From contig CALEDT010000009.1 of NCBI GenBank assembly GCA_937949525.1, positions 1 to 56,745 of the forward strand: DNA of 56,745 bases, read 5' to 3'. Under the pieces are notes generated by a model. That model made no database searches. It was not told the DNA's origin and saw only the letters and a program-made list of their open reading frames with translations. This stretch comes from an uncultured Burkholderiales bacterium. Lineage in GTDB: Bacteria; Pseudomonadota; Gammaproteobacteria; Burkholderiales; Thiobacillaceae. This document shows positions 1-8,511 of the stretch, one piece after another. The number at the start of each line of letters is the position of its first letter. Within the stretch, counting starts at the first letter, position 1. A program made the position numbers and the translations under genes.

Positions 1-150
1 GTCCACGCCGTCAGCATACGACCTGCCGGTGCATTGCCAAGGGGATGGACGACGAACGGCGCACATGGGTGCATGGGCGGCATGTCGATCGACTTCGACA
101 CCCGGCATGGCGCCTAGAATACGGCTTTCACCGGTCACCAAGAGCCTTTC

Positions 151-918
151 ATGCCCGCCTGGTTGCGCGCGCTGTTTGCCGCTTCGCCGCCCGTGCCCGC
201 GCCCGACCCTCGGGATTGGCTGGAGGTACTCCGTCTGCCGCTGTTCGACGGCCTGACGGCGGCGGAGCGCGACGCGCTGCGGCAACTGGCGTCCCGCCTG
301 CTGGCGGACAAGGCGGTCAACACCGCCGGCGATGCGCAGCCGACTGGCTATGACATCGCCGCGGTGGCGGCGCAGGCGGTGCTGCCGGTGCTGCACCTGG
401 GCTACGACTGGCTGACCGGCTGGAACGAGATCATCCTGTACCCGCGCCAGTTCGTGCCGGAAAGGGAGGTCACCGACGATTTCGGCGTGGTGCATCACGT
501 GCGCGAGCCGATGAGCGGCGAAGCCTGGCTGGGCGGGCCGCTGGTGCTGTCGCTGGACGATGTCGCGGAGTCGGGGCATTGCCAGGGTTACAACGTGGTG
601 ATCCACGAGTTTGCGCACAAACTGGACATGCGCGACGGCAGCGTCGACGGGCTGCCGCCGCTGCACGCGGACATGCGCGTGGCCGAGTGGGCGCGGGTGT
701 TCACCGCGGCCTACGAGGATTTCTGCCGGCGGGTGGATGGTGGGCAGGAAGAACTCGACATCGATCCCTATGCCAGTGACAGTCCGGCGGAGTTCTTCGC
801 GGTGCTGAGCGAGTACTTCTTCGAGCGGCCGGCGCTGTTGCACGCCCAGTATCCGGCGGTGTACGCGCAGATGGCGGCGTTCTACCGGCAGGATCCGCGG
901 CGCAGACTGGCCGGGTAG
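151..918 (+). CDS. mtfA: MtfA-like zinc metallopeptidase (M90 family)
   Basis: A 255-residue cytosolic protein of the MtfA/YeeI family. In E. coli MtfA binds the Mlc repressor and has zinc-dependent aminopeptidase activity. The zinc motif is visible as HEFAH at residues 152-156, and Glu214 in SPAEFFAV is the expected third ligand. Length fits the family (about 265 aa in E. coli). The ATG at 151 is preceded by AAGAG about nine bases upstream. A -10-like TAGAAT lies at 115-120, but no good -35 is visible. No Mlc or PTS gene is nearby, so the regulatory role known from enterics cannot be assumed here. Bases 1-114 hold nothing I can support. Confidence 0.9.
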   Translation: MPAWLRALFAASPPVPAPDPRDWLEVLRLPLFDGLTAAERDALRQLASRLLADKAVNTAGDAQPTGYDIAAVAAQAVLPVLHLGYDWLTGWNEIILYPRQFVPEREVTDDFGVVHHVREPMSGEAWLGGPLVLSLDDVAESGHCQGYNVVIHEFAHKLDMRDGSVDGLPPLHADMRVAEWARVFTAAYEDFCRRVDGGQEELDIDPYASDSPAEFFAVLSEYFFERPALLHAQYPAVYAQMAAFYRQDPRRRLAG

Positions 919-1050
919 GTTTGATCACGGCGTCACGACCTCAACCGTCGTGGCGCCGCCGACGCGGCGATCCAGCGACCACCGTCGCACCGGTGCAAAC
1001 CCCTTGGATTGCCACGCTGCGGTCGCAATGAAGGGGACGGACTGGCCGGG

Positions 1051-1683
1051 CTATCGTTCCGCCTGTTCGATCCAGGCGTACAGGCCGGCGTAGTTGCCGG
1101 GTTCACTGAACTCGCGCAGCCAGCGTTCCAGGTTGGCAGGGTCTGCGGCTTTGGCGAACAGCGCCTGGGTGGCCGGGTCGTTGGGTGCCGCCAGCCAGTC
1201 GATCAGGGTGTTCGGGCTCGATGCCTGGGCGAGCAGGCGGCCGACGCGGGGGTCGGCGGGCAGTTCGAGCCAGCGCGCCAGGCGTTGCGGATCGGTCAGT
1301 ATGGCGCCCACGGCCGCGTAGAACTCGCCGTCCACGGCGCTGCGCAGCCATTCCGCGTAAATGGCGGGGTTGGTCCATTCCAGATAGTTGCGCGGCATGC
1401 CGGGGTCGATCAGGCTGGACAGGGTGCGCACGCTCTGGCGTGGGTCGAGGCTGCGTCGGGCGAATTCCAGATGAATGTCCGGCGTGGTGAACACGTCCAG
1501 CCACTGCAGGAAGTTGCGTGGCGACTTGAAGGCCCAGCCATTGGTGGTGAAATCGGTGCAGCGGTCGGCCATGGCCAGCGTGCGTGCCGACGGTTCATGG
1601 CTGGCCGTGGCCAGGTGTTGGGCTGCGTGGGCGTTACTCAGGGCCAGGGTGAATATCAGCGGAAGCAGAAGCCGGCGGCGCAT
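1051..1683 (-). CDS. Secreted protein with Trp-containing tandem repeats, function unknown
   Basis: A 210-residue protein with an N-terminal signal peptide (MRRRLLLPLIFTLALSNAHA, residues 1-20, Ala-x-Ala-like cleavage), so probably periplasmic. I chose the ATG at 1683 because it follows a GGAG Shine-Dalgarno and begins the signal peptide; an upstream start would add 24 residues before it. The mature part carries degenerate repeats of about 25 residues with the pattern xxLxxWLxxPxDPxxxxLxxxAxxP, clearest at residues 133-157, 158-182 and 183-206, with weaker units near 57-81 and 98-120. I do not recognise the family. It is divergent from the DUF456 gene. Confidence 0.75.
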   Translation of the reverse strand: MRRRLLLPLIFTLALSNAHAAQHLATASHEPSARTLAMADRCTDFTTNGWAFKSPRNFLQWLDVFTTPDIHLEFARRSLDPRQSVRTLSSLIDPGMPRNYLEWTNPAIYAEWLRSAVDGEFYAAVGAILTDPQRLARWLELPADPRVGRLLAQASSPNTLIDWLAAPNDPATQALFAKAADPANLERWLREFSEPGNYAGLYAWIEQAER

Positions 1684-1766
1684 GGGGTTCTCCGTCAATG
1701 GTTGGCGCGGGAGCGGGAAGTTGCTACAGACTACGCTACCTTGAGCAAGTTGCATGCGGGTGAACG

Positions 1767-2246
1767 ATGGATATCGTGCTTTGGCTGCTGGGCATCGTGT
1801 TGATGGCGGTCGGCGTGCTCGGCACCGTGTTACCGGCTTTGCCGGGCGTGGTGCTGGTGTTCCTCGGCGCTTGGCTGATGGCGTGGATAGACGACTATCA
1901 GCGGGTGTCGATCGATGTGGTGGTCCTGCTCGGCGGCCTGACCGTGTTGGCCTGGGTGCTGGATTACCTGGCCGCGCTGCTGGGCGCGCGCAACGCCGGC
2001 GCCAGCCGGCAGGCGCTGGCCGGCGCCGCCATCGGCACGGTCATCGGGCTGTTCATGGGGCTGGTGGGGGTGTTGCTGATGCCTTTCGTCGGCGCCGTGA
2101 TCGGCGAGTTCATGGCGCGGCGCGATCATGCCCGCTCGCTGCAGGTCGGCGTCGCTACCTGGCTGGGCCTGATCGTCGGTCTGATCGCCAAGGTGGCGAT
2201 CGTGTTCATGATGCTGGGTATCTTCCTGGTCGCGCTGCTGCTGTGA
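1767..2246 (+). CDS. DUF456 family membrane protein
   Basis: A 159-residue, very hydrophobic protein with four to five membrane segments separated by short loops. It is rich in Gly-containing helices (for example the region around GAAIGTVIGLFMG). This fits the DUF456 family of small inner-membrane proteins, whose function is not established. The ATG at 1767 begins the first membrane helix (DIVLWLLGIVLMAVG). The gene stands alone between a divergent secreted-protein gene and the convergent marC gene. Family assignment is from recognised sequence pattern. Confidence 0.8.
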   Translation: MDIVLWLLGIVLMAVGVLGTVLPALPGVVLVFLGAWLMAWIDDYQRVSIDVVVLLGGLTVLAWVLDYLAALLGARNAGASRQALAGAAIGTVIGLFMGLVGVLLMPFVGAVIGEFMARRDHARSLQVGVATWLGLIVGLIAKVAIVFMMLGIFLVALLL

Positions 2247-2272
2247 ACGCGTAGCCGCCGGCGTCGGCGCGA

Positions 2273-2917
2273 TCAAGCGCCGGTGAGTCCCGGAAACAGT
2301 TCCGCCAGGCCGCGCGCGATCATTTCCACGGCGATGCCGGCGATGATCAGCCCCATGATGCGCGTGACCACCAGGATGCCGGTGGTGCCCAGTTTCTGCG
2401 CGATCAACGGCGACAGGCGGAAGCACAGCCAGACGCTGGCGGCCACCAGCACGATGCCCGGCAGCAGGCTGAGCTGCCACAGCCAGCCGGCGTCGGCGGT
2501 GCCGCTGCCGGCGGCGATGATCACGTGCGAGATGGCGCCGGGGCCGGCCAGCAGCGGCACGCCCAGCGGCACGGCGCCGACCGCGTCGCGTTCACCGACC
2601 TCGCGCGCTTCCTCGGGCGTCTGCCGTTGCGGGCTGATGTGCGCCTGCACCATGGAGATGCCCAGCAGCAGCAGGATGATGCCGCCACCGACCGAGAACG
2701 CGGCCATGCGCATGCCGAAGAACTGCAACAGGCTGGTGCTGCCGATGCTGAACAGGGTCAGCACGACCAGCACCGTCACCGCCGCCATCCACGCCGCGGC
2801 GCGCCGCTGCGCGGGCGAAAAGCCGGCGGTGGCGAGCAGGAACACCGGAATCACGCCGATCGGATCGACGATGGCGAACAGGCCGAGGGTGAAGCGGATG
2901 AATTCCGCGAGGTCCAT
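2273..2917 (-). CDS. marC: MarC family (UPF0056) inner-membrane protein
   Basis: A 214-residue polytopic membrane protein of the MarC/YhgN family. Recognisable stretches are FAIVDPIGVIPVF near the N-terminus, the VPLGVPLLAGPGAISHVI segment in the middle and the TRIMGLIIAGIAVEMI helix near the end. About six membrane helices are expected. Transport substrate and role are unknown for the family; the old link to multiple antibiotic resistance was withdrawn. The ATG at 2917 was preferred over a GTG two codons upstream. It follows rsxE by about 50 bases on the same strand, so it may be the last gene of the Rnf transcript. Confidence 0.88.
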   Translation of the reverse strand: MDLAEFIRFTLGLFAIVDPIGVIPVFLLATAGFSPAQRRAAAWMAAVTVLVVLTLFSIGSTSLLQFFGMRMAAFSVGGGIILLLLGISMVQAHISPQRQTPEEAREVGERDAVGAVPLGVPLLAGPGAISHVIIAAGSGTADAGWLWQLSLLPGIVLVAASVWLCFRLSPLIAQKLGTTGILVVTRIMGLIIAGIAVEMIARGLAELFPGLTGA

Positions 2918-2966
2918 GTGCACGCCGTTCAGGTTGCCATCGCGCGCGGCGGGCGCGCCCGTGACA

Positions 2967-3659
2967 TCAGGCCCCGCGCGCCTGAATGACGTTGCGCAGC
3001 GCGATCAGCAAGCCCAGGCCGATGAACGCGCCCGGCGGCAGCACGGCGATCAGGAAGCCGCCGTAATCGCCGGGTGTCAGCGGAATCACCCAGTGCGCGG
3101 CACTGGGGCCCAACACCAGGTCGATGCCGGACAGCAGCGTGCCCTTGCCCACCGCCTCGCGCATCGCGCCCAGCACCACCAGCACGGCGGTGAGGCCCAG
3201 CCCCATCATGGTGGCGTCGAGGATGGAGTGGGCGGTGGAACGCTTGGAGGCGAACGCTTCCACGCGCGCCAGCACGATGCAGTTGGTGGTGATCAGCGGG
3301 ATGAACACGCCCAGCACCAGATACAGCGGGTGCACCCAGGCGTTCATCGCCAACTGCACCACCGTGACCAGCGCGGCGATGATCAGCACGAACGCCGGGA
3401 TGCGGATCTCGTGCGGGATGAAGTTGCGTACCAGCGCCACCGAGCCGCTGGCGGTGGCCATGACCAGCGTGGTGGCCAGACCCAGCGACAGGCTGTTGAC
3501 CACGGTGTTGCTGATGGCCAGCAGCGGGCACAGGCCGAGCAACTGCACGATGCCCGGGTTCTGCGTCCATAGACCGTTGACCACGATGTCGCGCGTCTCG
3601 CGCGACCACAGGCCGCCGGTGGGTGCGGCGGGAGCCAGTGTGCCTTCGTGCGTGCTCAT
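2967..3659 (-). CDS. rsxE: Rnf/Rsx electron transport complex subunit E
   Basis: A 230-residue integral membrane subunit of the ion-translocating ferredoxin:NAD+ oxidoreductase (Rnf), called Rsx in SoxR-reducing enterobacteria. Features are NGLWTQNPGIVQLLGLCP near the N-terminus, six membrane helices, and TTNCIVLARVEAFAS, the conserved inner-membrane Cys motif shared with RsxA. The start ATG (MSTHEG) overlaps the rsxG stop by four bases (ATGA), which points to translational coupling. A longer open frame upstream is the antisense or overlapping frame of rsxG and is not coding. It is the last rsx gene of the ABCDGE order, and nth does not follow as it does in many Gammaproteobacteria. Confidence 0.95.
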   Translation of the reverse strand: MSTHEGTLAPAAPTGGLWSRETRDIVVNGLWTQNPGIVQLLGLCPLLAISNTVVNSLSLGLATTLVMATASGSVALVRNFIPHEIRIPAFVLIIAALVTVVQLAMNAWVHPLYLVLGVFIPLITTNCIVLARVEAFASKRSTAHSILDATMMGLGLTAVLVVLGAMREAVGKGTLLSGIDLVLGPSAAHWVIPLTPGDYGGFLIAVLPPGAFIGLGLLIALRNVIQARGA

Positions 3660-4315
3660 GTCCGTTTCTCCTGTCCGGTGGCGGCCGCGGCCGGCGCCGG
3701 TGCCAGCAGTTCCGCCCGGTGCTCGGCGAAATATTCCAGTGCCTGGCGGGTCGCCTTGATCACCGCGCGCGGGCTGATGGTGGCGCCGACCAGATAGTCG
3801 AACGCGCCGCCGTCCTTTTTCACGCGCCAGCCGTCCGGTGTGGGCTGGCTCAGGCTCTTGCCGGCGAACTGGTGGATCCAGTCGCCCCGGCTGTGATCGA
3901 TGTAGTCGCCCAGGCCGGGCGTTTCGTTGTGCTTGGTCACGCGCACGCCGCTGATGCGGCCGTCGGCGAGGATGCCGACCAGCAGGCGGATCTCGCCGGC
4001 ATAACCGTCGGGCGCCACCGCCTCCAGCACCACGCCGACGGCCACGCCCTGTTTGCGTGCGACATAGGCGCGGCCGGGCCGCTTGAGGCCGAGGCGCGGC
4101 GTGGCGGGCAGCGTCACCGCGTCGGCGATCAGGTCGTTGTCGAAGCTGCCGGCCGGCAGGGTCTGCGCCAGCTTGGCCATCTTCTCGGCCTGTTCGCTGC
4201 GTTCGATGATCGGCCGCGTCAGCGTGTAGGTGCCGGACAGCAGGCCGGCGCCGAGCACGGCGAAGCCGAGCAGGGTGAGCGCGGTGGCCAAGGTTTCGCG
4301 TAACGCCGGCGTCAT
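3656..4315 (-). CDS. rsxG: Rnf/Rsx electron transport complex subunit G (covalent FMN)
   Basis: A 219-residue subunit with one N-terminal membrane helix (about residues 8-33) and a periplasmic FMN-binding domain. The flavinylation motif reads VGATIS, with Thr179 as the expected covalent FMN site; family members usually have S/D-G-A-T/S-x-T/S. Another family landmark is KHNETPGLGDYI at residues 128-140. The start at MTPALRETL was chosen because it overlaps the rsxD stop by four bases and gives a normal RnfG N-terminus; a longer frame adds 22 residues. FMN attachment would need an ApbE flavin transferase, and none lies in this window. Confidence 0.94.
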   Translation of the reverse strand: MTPALRETLATALTLLGFAVLGAGLLSGTYTLTRPIIERSEQAEKMAKLAQTLPAGSFDNDLIADAVTLPATPRLGLKRPGRAYVARKQGVAVGVVLEAVAPDGYAGEIRLLVGILADGRISGVRVTKHNETPGLGDYIDHSRGDWIHQFAGKSLSQPTPDGWRVKKDGGAFDYLVGATISPRAVIKATRQALEYFAEHRAELLAPAPAAAATGQEKRT

Positions 4316-5340
4316 GGCTTGCTGGCCCGTTTGTGGCCGAACACCCGCGGGTGAGTGTAATCGTCGATGAACGGCACGCAAGCATTCATCAGCAGCACGG
4401 CGAAGGCGACGCCGTCGGGGTAGGCGCCCCAGGTGCGGATCACCACCACCAGAAAACCCGCCAGACCGGCATAGATCAGTTTGCCGCGCGGGGTGGAGGC
4501 GGCGGTGACCGGGTCGGTGGCGATGAAGAAGGCGCCCAGCATGGCGGCGCCGGAGAACAGATGGAACAGCGGGTCGGCGTGCGCGGCGGGGTCGATCAGG
4601 TGCAGCGCGCCCGAGGTCAGCACGATGCCGGCGAGAAAGGCAACGGGGATGTGCCAGGTGATGACGCGCGCCGACAGCAGCAGCAGGCCGCCCAGCAGGT
4701 ACATGGCGGCGACGATCTCATGGCCGCGCGCGCCGATCCAGCCGAACATCGGCCGCGTCAGGATGTCGTCCACCGGCGTGCCCAGGCGTGTCTGCGTGCG
4801 CCAGGTGTCCAGCGCGGTGGCGGCGGTCACCGCATCGTGGCTGACCGCGCCTTGGCCGGCGAACACCAGATCGAACGCTTCCCACAGCGTCAGGCTGTGG
4901 TCCACCGCGCCGATCGGCCCCGGCCACAGCGTCATGTAGGCGGGAAAGCCGATGATCAGCGCGGCGTAGCCGACCATGGCCGGATTGAACAGATTCTGGC
5001 CGAGGCCGCCATACAAATGTTTGGCCACCACCACGGCGAACAGTGTGCCGATCAGATACAGCCACCACGGTGCCAGCGTCGGCAGCGACAGCGCCAGCAG
5101 CCAGGCGGTGAGCAGCACCGAGCCGTCGCCCAGGAAGGGCTTGAGCGGCAGGCCGCGCAGGCGCAACAGCAGGGCTTCCAGCACCAGCGCGAATAGGCCG
5201 CACAGCAGCAGGCTGACCCAGATGCCGGGGCCGAAGAACCAGGCGTGGGCGATGGTGCCGGGAATCAGCGCGGCCATGACCTTGGCCATCACCGCCGCCA
5301 CCGAAGTGTTGCCGACGTGCACGTGGGGCGAGCCGGTCAT
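4312..5340 (-). CDS. rsxD: Rnf/Rsx electron transport complex subunit D (covalent FMN)
   Basis: A 342-residue polytopic subunit of the Rnf complex, distantly related to NqrB. Conserved landmarks are KHLYGGLGQNLFNPAMVG (residues 107-124) and FIATDPVTAAST with the following YPDGVAFAVLLMN near the C-terminus. The candidate FMN-bearing Thr is Thr175 in the sequence VTAATALD; the residue after Thr is Ala where many homologs have Pro. Nine to ten membrane helices are expected. The start overlaps the rsxC stop and the stop overlaps the rsxG start, each as ATGA. Assignment is secure from sequence and operon position. Confidence 0.95.
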   Translation of the reverse strand: MTGSPHVHVGNTSVAAVMAKVMAALIPGTIAHAWFFGPGIWVSLLLCGLFALVLEALLLRLRGLPLKPFLGDGSVLLTAWLLALSLPTLAPWWLYLIGTLFAVVVAKHLYGGLGQNLFNPAMVGYAALIIGFPAYMTLWPGPIGAVDHSLTLWEAFDLVFAGQGAVSHDAVTAATALDTWRTQTRLGTPVDDILTRPMFGWIGARGHEIVAAMYLLGGLLLLSARVITWHIPVAFLAGIVLTSGALHLIDPAAHADPLFHLFSGAAMLGAFFIATDPVTAASTPRGKLIYAGLAGFLVVVIRTWGAYPDGVAFAVLLMNACVPFIDDYTHPRVFGHKRASKP

Positions 5341-7001
5341 TTATCCGCTCCCGCATCGGCGGGGTGTTCGGCCGCGTCGCGCGCCGCCGCCCGGCGTGCC
5401 TCGATCTCGTCGATCTCGCGCTGCACCGCGGGCGGCAGGTTGTCCACGTTCTTCGGCTGCACGGCTTCCTTGGCCTTCTGCGCGCGCTCCATCGCGGCCT
5501 TGAGCAGCGCCTGCTTGCGTTCGGCGTCGGCATCCACCGGCGCGCCGGCGGCGGCCTTGGTCTTTTCCGCGGCTTTGGCGAACTTCTCGGCCTTCTCGCG
5601 TTTCTCCCGTTCCAGCCGGAAGGTCTTGAACTCATGGCGCTGGCGGGCCTGGTCGGCGGCGAGTTTCTCGCGTTCGCGCTGCCAGATCTCGCTCTTGGCG
5701 TAACGGAAATAATCCACCAGCGGAATGTGGCTGGGGCAGACGTAGGAACAGCAGCCGCACTCGATGCAGTCGAACAGGTGGTAGCTCTGCGCGCGGCCGA
5801 AATCCTTGGCGCGGCTGTACCAGTACAGGTCGAACGGTTGCAGCACCACCGGACAGGCGCGCGCGCAGGCATCGCAGCGGATGCAGGGCAGATCCGGCGC
5901 GCGTGGCGGAAACAGCGTGGCGTTCTTGACGATGACGCAGTTGACCGCCTTGGTCACCGGCGCGGCATCGTCCATCAGATCGAAGCCCATCATCGGCCCG
6001 CCGACGATCTGGCCGGTGGCGCCCGGCAGCTCGCCGCCGGCGGCGGCGATCAGATCGACCAGCGGCGTGCCCAGGCGCGCCTCGAAGTTGCCGGGCGCGG
6101 CGACGTGACCGGTCACGGTGACCACGCGCGAGATCAGCGGCTCGCCCAGTTCCACCGCGCGCCACAGTGCGTAGGCGGTGCCGACGTTGAACACCTGGAT
6201 GCCCAGGTCGGTGGAACGGCCGCCGCTGGGGGTTTCCAGGCCGGTGAGCAGGTAGGTGAGCTGCTTGCCGCCGCCGGCCGGATAGATGCTGGGCACGGCC
6301 ACGATCTCGACGCCGCGGGCGTCGTCGGCATCCAGTGCTGCCAGTGCCGCGCGCATCGCCGCGATGGCCTCCGGCTTGTTGTCCTCGATGCCGATCAGCA
6401 CGCGCTCGGCAGCGAGGCAATGGCGCATGATGGCGATGCCGCGCAGCGTCTCGCCGGCGCGCTCGCGCATCAGCCGGTCGTCGCAGGTGATCCAGGGTTC
6501 GCATTCGGCGCCGTTGACGATCAGCGTGTGGATGCGCTGCGCGCCCGGATTGAGCTTGACATAGCTGGGGAACACCGCGCCGCCCAGGCCGGCCACGCCC
6601 AGGTCGCGCACGCGGTTGCGCAGCGCGCTGGCATCCATGTTGCGCCAGTCCAGCGGCTGGAAAGCCACCGCGCGGTCATCGCCATCGGCCTCGATCACCA
6701 CGGCGAGGTCGTACAGGCCGGACGGATGCGCCGCCGGACGCGGTTCCAGCGCCACCACCCGGCCGGAGGTGGGGGCGTGCACCGCGGTGGACACATAGCC
6801 CTGCGCCTCGCCGATGATCTGGCCGCGCAGCACGTGGTCGCCGACGTGCACGGTGGGACGCGCCGGCTCGCCGATGTGCTGGCGCATCGGCACCACGTAG
6901 CGCGGCAGCAGCGGCATGGCGCGGATCGGCGTGGTGTTGGATTCGCGCTTGTGCGGCTCGGGATGCACGCCGCCGTGGAAGGGGAACAGCCGACGGCTCA
7001 T
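5337..7001 (-). CDS. rsxC: Rnf/Rsx electron transport complex subunit C (NADH-binding, 4Fe-4S)
   Basis: A 554-residue peripheral subunit thought to carry the NADH/FMN site, related to Nqo1/NuoF. It begins [16 protein letters not shown], the typical RnfC N-terminus, and has the Gly-rich region [13 protein letters not shown]. Two 4Fe-4S motifs, [12 protein letters not shown] and [12 protein letters not shown], lie near residues 370-425. The C-terminus is a Lys/Glu/Ala-rich charged tail of roughly 100 residues, much shorter than the long repeats of E. coli RsxC (740 aa). The ATG at 7001 overlaps the rsxB stop; the longer open frame upstream is a shadow of rsxB. Confidence 0.95.
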   Translation of the reverse strand: MSRRLFPFHGGVHPEPHKRESNTTPIRAMPLLPRYVVPMRQHIGEPARPTVHVGDHVLRGQIIGEAQGYVSTAVHAPTSGRVVALEPRPAAHPSGLYDLAVVIEADGDDRAVAFQPLDWRNMDASALRNRVRDLGVAGLGGAVFPSYVKLNPGAQRIHTLIVNGAECEPWITCDDRLMRERAGETLRGIAIMRHCLAAERVLIGIEDNKPEAIAAMRAALAALDADDARGVEIVAVPSIYPAGGGKQLTYLLTGLETPSGGRSTDLGIQVFNVGTAYALWRAVELGEPLISRVVTVTGHVAAPGNFEARLGTPLVDLIAAAGGELPGATGQIVGGPMMGFDLMDDAAPVTKAVNCVIVKNATLFPPRAPDLPCIRCDACARACPVVLQPFDLYWYSRAKDFGRAQSYHLFDCIECGCCSYVCPSHIPLVDYFRYAKSEIWQREREKLAADQARQRHEFKTFRLEREKREKAEKFAKAAEKTKAAAGAPVDADAERKQALLKAAMERAQKAKEAVQPKNVDNLPPAVQREIDEIEARRAAARDAAEHPADAGADK

Positions 7002-7546
7002 GCCACGCGCTTCATCATGTGCACGGGGTAGCGCCATTTCCAGTTGGTCACGTCCTCCTTGATCACCTGCATGGAAATGCAGTCGACCGGGCAGGGGGGC
7101 AGACACAACTCGCATCCGGTGCACTGGTCGGCGACGATCACATGCATCTGCTTGGCGGCGCCGACGATGGCGTCCACCGGGCAGGCCTGGATGCACAGCG
7201 TGCAGCCGATGCACAGGTTCTCGTCGATCACCGCCACCGACCGCGGTTTCGGCCCGGCATCATCCGACAGCGGTTTGGGCTCCACGCCCAGCAGTTCGGC
7301 CAGCCGACGCACGCCGTCCTCGCCGCCGGGCGGGCACAGGTTGATGTCGGCCTCGCCCTTGGAGATGGCCTCGGCATAGGGCTTGCAGCCGGGATAGCCG
7401 CATTGGCCACACTGGGTCTGCGGCAGGATGGCGTCGATCTTCTCCACCAGCGGGTCATCCTGGACACGGTAGCGGATCGAGGCCCAGCCGAGGATGCCGC
7501 CCAGCACCAGGCCGATGCCCGCCATCACCAGGATCGCCGACAGCAT
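6998..7546 (-). CDS. rsxB: Rnf/Rsx electron transport complex subunit B (ferredoxin-like)
   Basis: A 182-residue iron-sulfur subunit. An N-terminal membrane anchor (residues 1-22) is followed by the 4Fe-4S domain with CGQCGYPGC (46-54) and Cys71. Two ferredoxin clusters follow: [14 protein letters not shown] (112-125) and [14 protein letters not shown] (142-155). It passes electrons between ferredoxin and the membrane subunits. The ATG at 7544-7546 shares one base with the rsxA stop (TGATG). An alternative open frame that runs into rsxA is a shadow. Confidence 0.95.
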   Translation of the reverse strand: MLSAILVMAGIGLVLGGILGWASIRYRVQDDPLVEKIDAILPQTQCGQCGYPGCKPYAEAISKGEADINLCPPGGEDGVRRLAELLGVEPKPLSDDAGPKPRSVAVIDENLCIGCTLCIQACPVDAIVGAAKQMHVIVADQCTGCELCLPPCPVDCISMQVIKEDVTNWKWRYPVHMMKRVA

Positions 7547-8121
7547 CAGCGGATCAACCCGGCGAAGCCCAGGAACGCCAGGCTCATCAGGCCGGCGGTG
7601 ATCATGGCGATGCTGGTGCCCTTGAACGGCAACGGCACGTCGGCGGCTTCCAGGCGTTCGCGCATGGCCGCGAACAGCACCAGCACCAGCGTGAAACCGA
7701 GCGCGCCGCCCAGGCCGAAGATCAGCGATTCGACGAAATCGTGCCGCTCCAGAACGTTCAGCAGCGGTATGCCCAGCACCGCGCAGTTGGTGGTGATCAG
7801 CGGCAGATAGATGCCGAGCACGCGGAACAGCACCGGCGAGGTCTTCTTGATGAACATCTCGGTGAAACCGACGATGCCGGCGATGACCACGATGAACGAC
7901 AGCGTGCGCAGGTAGGCGAGCGCCTCGCCCAGCAGGTAGGTATCGATCAGGTAACTGATGCCGGAAGCCAGGGTCAGCACGAAGGTGGTGGCCGCACCCA
8001 TGGCGATGGAGGTTTCCAGCTTGCGCGAGACGCCCATGAACGGGCACAGCCCGAGGATCTTGGACATCACGATGTTGTTCACGAACACCGTGCCGATGAG
8101 GATGAGCAGGTAGTTTTCCAT
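7546..8121 (-). CDS. rsxA: Rnf/Rsx electron transport complex subunit A
   Basis: A 191-residue membrane protein, homologous to NqrE and RsxE, with six predicted helices. Landmarks are [27 protein letters not shown] at the N-terminus (Cys in the first helix pair) and [16 protein letters not shown] in the middle (second conserved Cys). These two Cys are associated with an intramembrane iron-sulfur centre in Rnf/Nqr structures. It is the first gene of the six-gene rsx operon and has its own promoter-like sequence 25-53 bases upstream of the start. Confidence 0.96.
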   Translation of the reverse strand: MENYLLILIGTVFVNNIVMSKILGLCPFMGVSRKLETSIAMGAATTFVLTLASGISYLIDTYLLGEALAYLRTLSFIVVIAGIVGFTEMFIKKTSPVLFRVLGIYLPLITTNCAVLGIPLLNVLERHDFVESLIFGLGGALGFTLVLVLFAAMRERLEAADVPLPFKGTSIAMITAGLMSLAFLGFAGLIR

Positions 8122-8145
8122 GACCCGGCGTCAGATTAGGCGCGG

Positions 8146-8174
8146 ATTATCGGCGACGGTGCGGGCAGGGACAA
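8146..8174 (-). promoter_or_regulatory. Candidate sigma-70 promoter of the rsx operon
   Basis: Read on the minus strand, TTGTCC (8174-8169) and GATAAT (8151-8146) are separated by exactly 17 bases. They lie just upstream of rsxA, giving a predicted start near 8138-8140 and a leader of about 18 bases. Four of six bases match in the -35 and five of six in the -10. No start-site data exist. Confidence 0.5.
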
Positions 8175-8183
8175 CCCTGGCCC

Positions 8184-8211
8184 GCCGCCCCAGCAGCGGC
8201 GGCGGGGCGGC
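8184..8211 (-). terminator. Stem-loop after the CDGSH gene, no U tract
   Basis: An 8-bp perfect stem GCCGCCCC/GGGGCGGC with a 12-base loop begins five bases after the CDGSH gene stop. It lacks a run of T on either strand, so it would act as a 3'-end stabiliser or a weak or Rho-assisted terminator rather than a canonical intrinsic one. It sits between that gene and the rsx promoter. Confidence 0.35.
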
Positions 8212-8215
8212 TCGT

Positions 8216-8455
8216 TCAGTCGAGCAGCTCGTGCGCGCCGTCGCAGAACGGCGGGTTGGCGGTGTGCTTGCACGCGCACAGCCACACCGGACCGGCACTG
8301 TCCACCTTGAACGGCATGGGCTGAAATTCCGTGCCGGCGTGCGAGCCGTCGCAGAACGGCTGGTTGCGCGAGCGGCCGCAACTGCACCACCAGTATTCGC
8401 CCGGTTCCAGGTGGGCTTCGATCGGCGCCTTGCCGGCGACCATGGGTTCACTCAT
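8216..8455 (-). CDS. Twin CDGSH-type iron-sulfur protein
   Basis: A 79-residue soluble protein with two complete CDGSH iron-sulfur motifs. The first has Cys24, Cys26, Cys35 and His39 (CSC...FCDGSH). The second has Cys60, Cys62, Cys71 and His75 (CAC...FCDGAH). Each should bind a 2Fe-2S cluster by three Cys and one His, as in mitoNEET-like proteins. Bacterial tandem-CDGSH proteins are small and poorly understood; electron transfer or cluster storage is likely. It lies between ald and rsxABCDGE on the same strand, and an IscR-like palindrome sits in its 56-base upstream gap. Confidence 0.92.
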   Translation of the reverse strand: MSEPMVAGKAPIEAHLEPGEYWWCSCGRSRNQPFCDGSHAGTEFQPMPFKVDSAGPVWLCACKHTANPPFCDGAHELLD

Positions 8456-8480
8456 GTTGTCGTCCTCTGTGTGTTGATCA

Positions 8481-8505
8481 ATACCCGACTGATTTTGTCG
8501 GGAAC
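8481..8505 (-). promoter_or_regulatory. IscR-type operator candidate upstream of the CDGSH gene
   Basis: The 25-base site contains the inverted repeat CCCGAC-N7-GTCGGG (8484-8502) with a T-rich centre and an ATA flank on one side. This layout matches the known type 1 (Fe-S cluster-liganded) IscR site in proteobacteria. It lies 26-50 bases upstream of the start of an iron-sulfur protein gene and 7 bases past the ald stop. The alternative is a weak hairpin at the 3' end of ald, but no U tract follows. The IscR assignment is from motif resemblance only. Confidence 0.5.
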
Positions 8506-8511
8506 TGCATC

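Noticed and set aside
8484-8502. Intrinsic terminator for ald
   Set aside because: The palindrome has only a 6-bp stem and no T tract; an IscR-type operator fits the sequence and position better.
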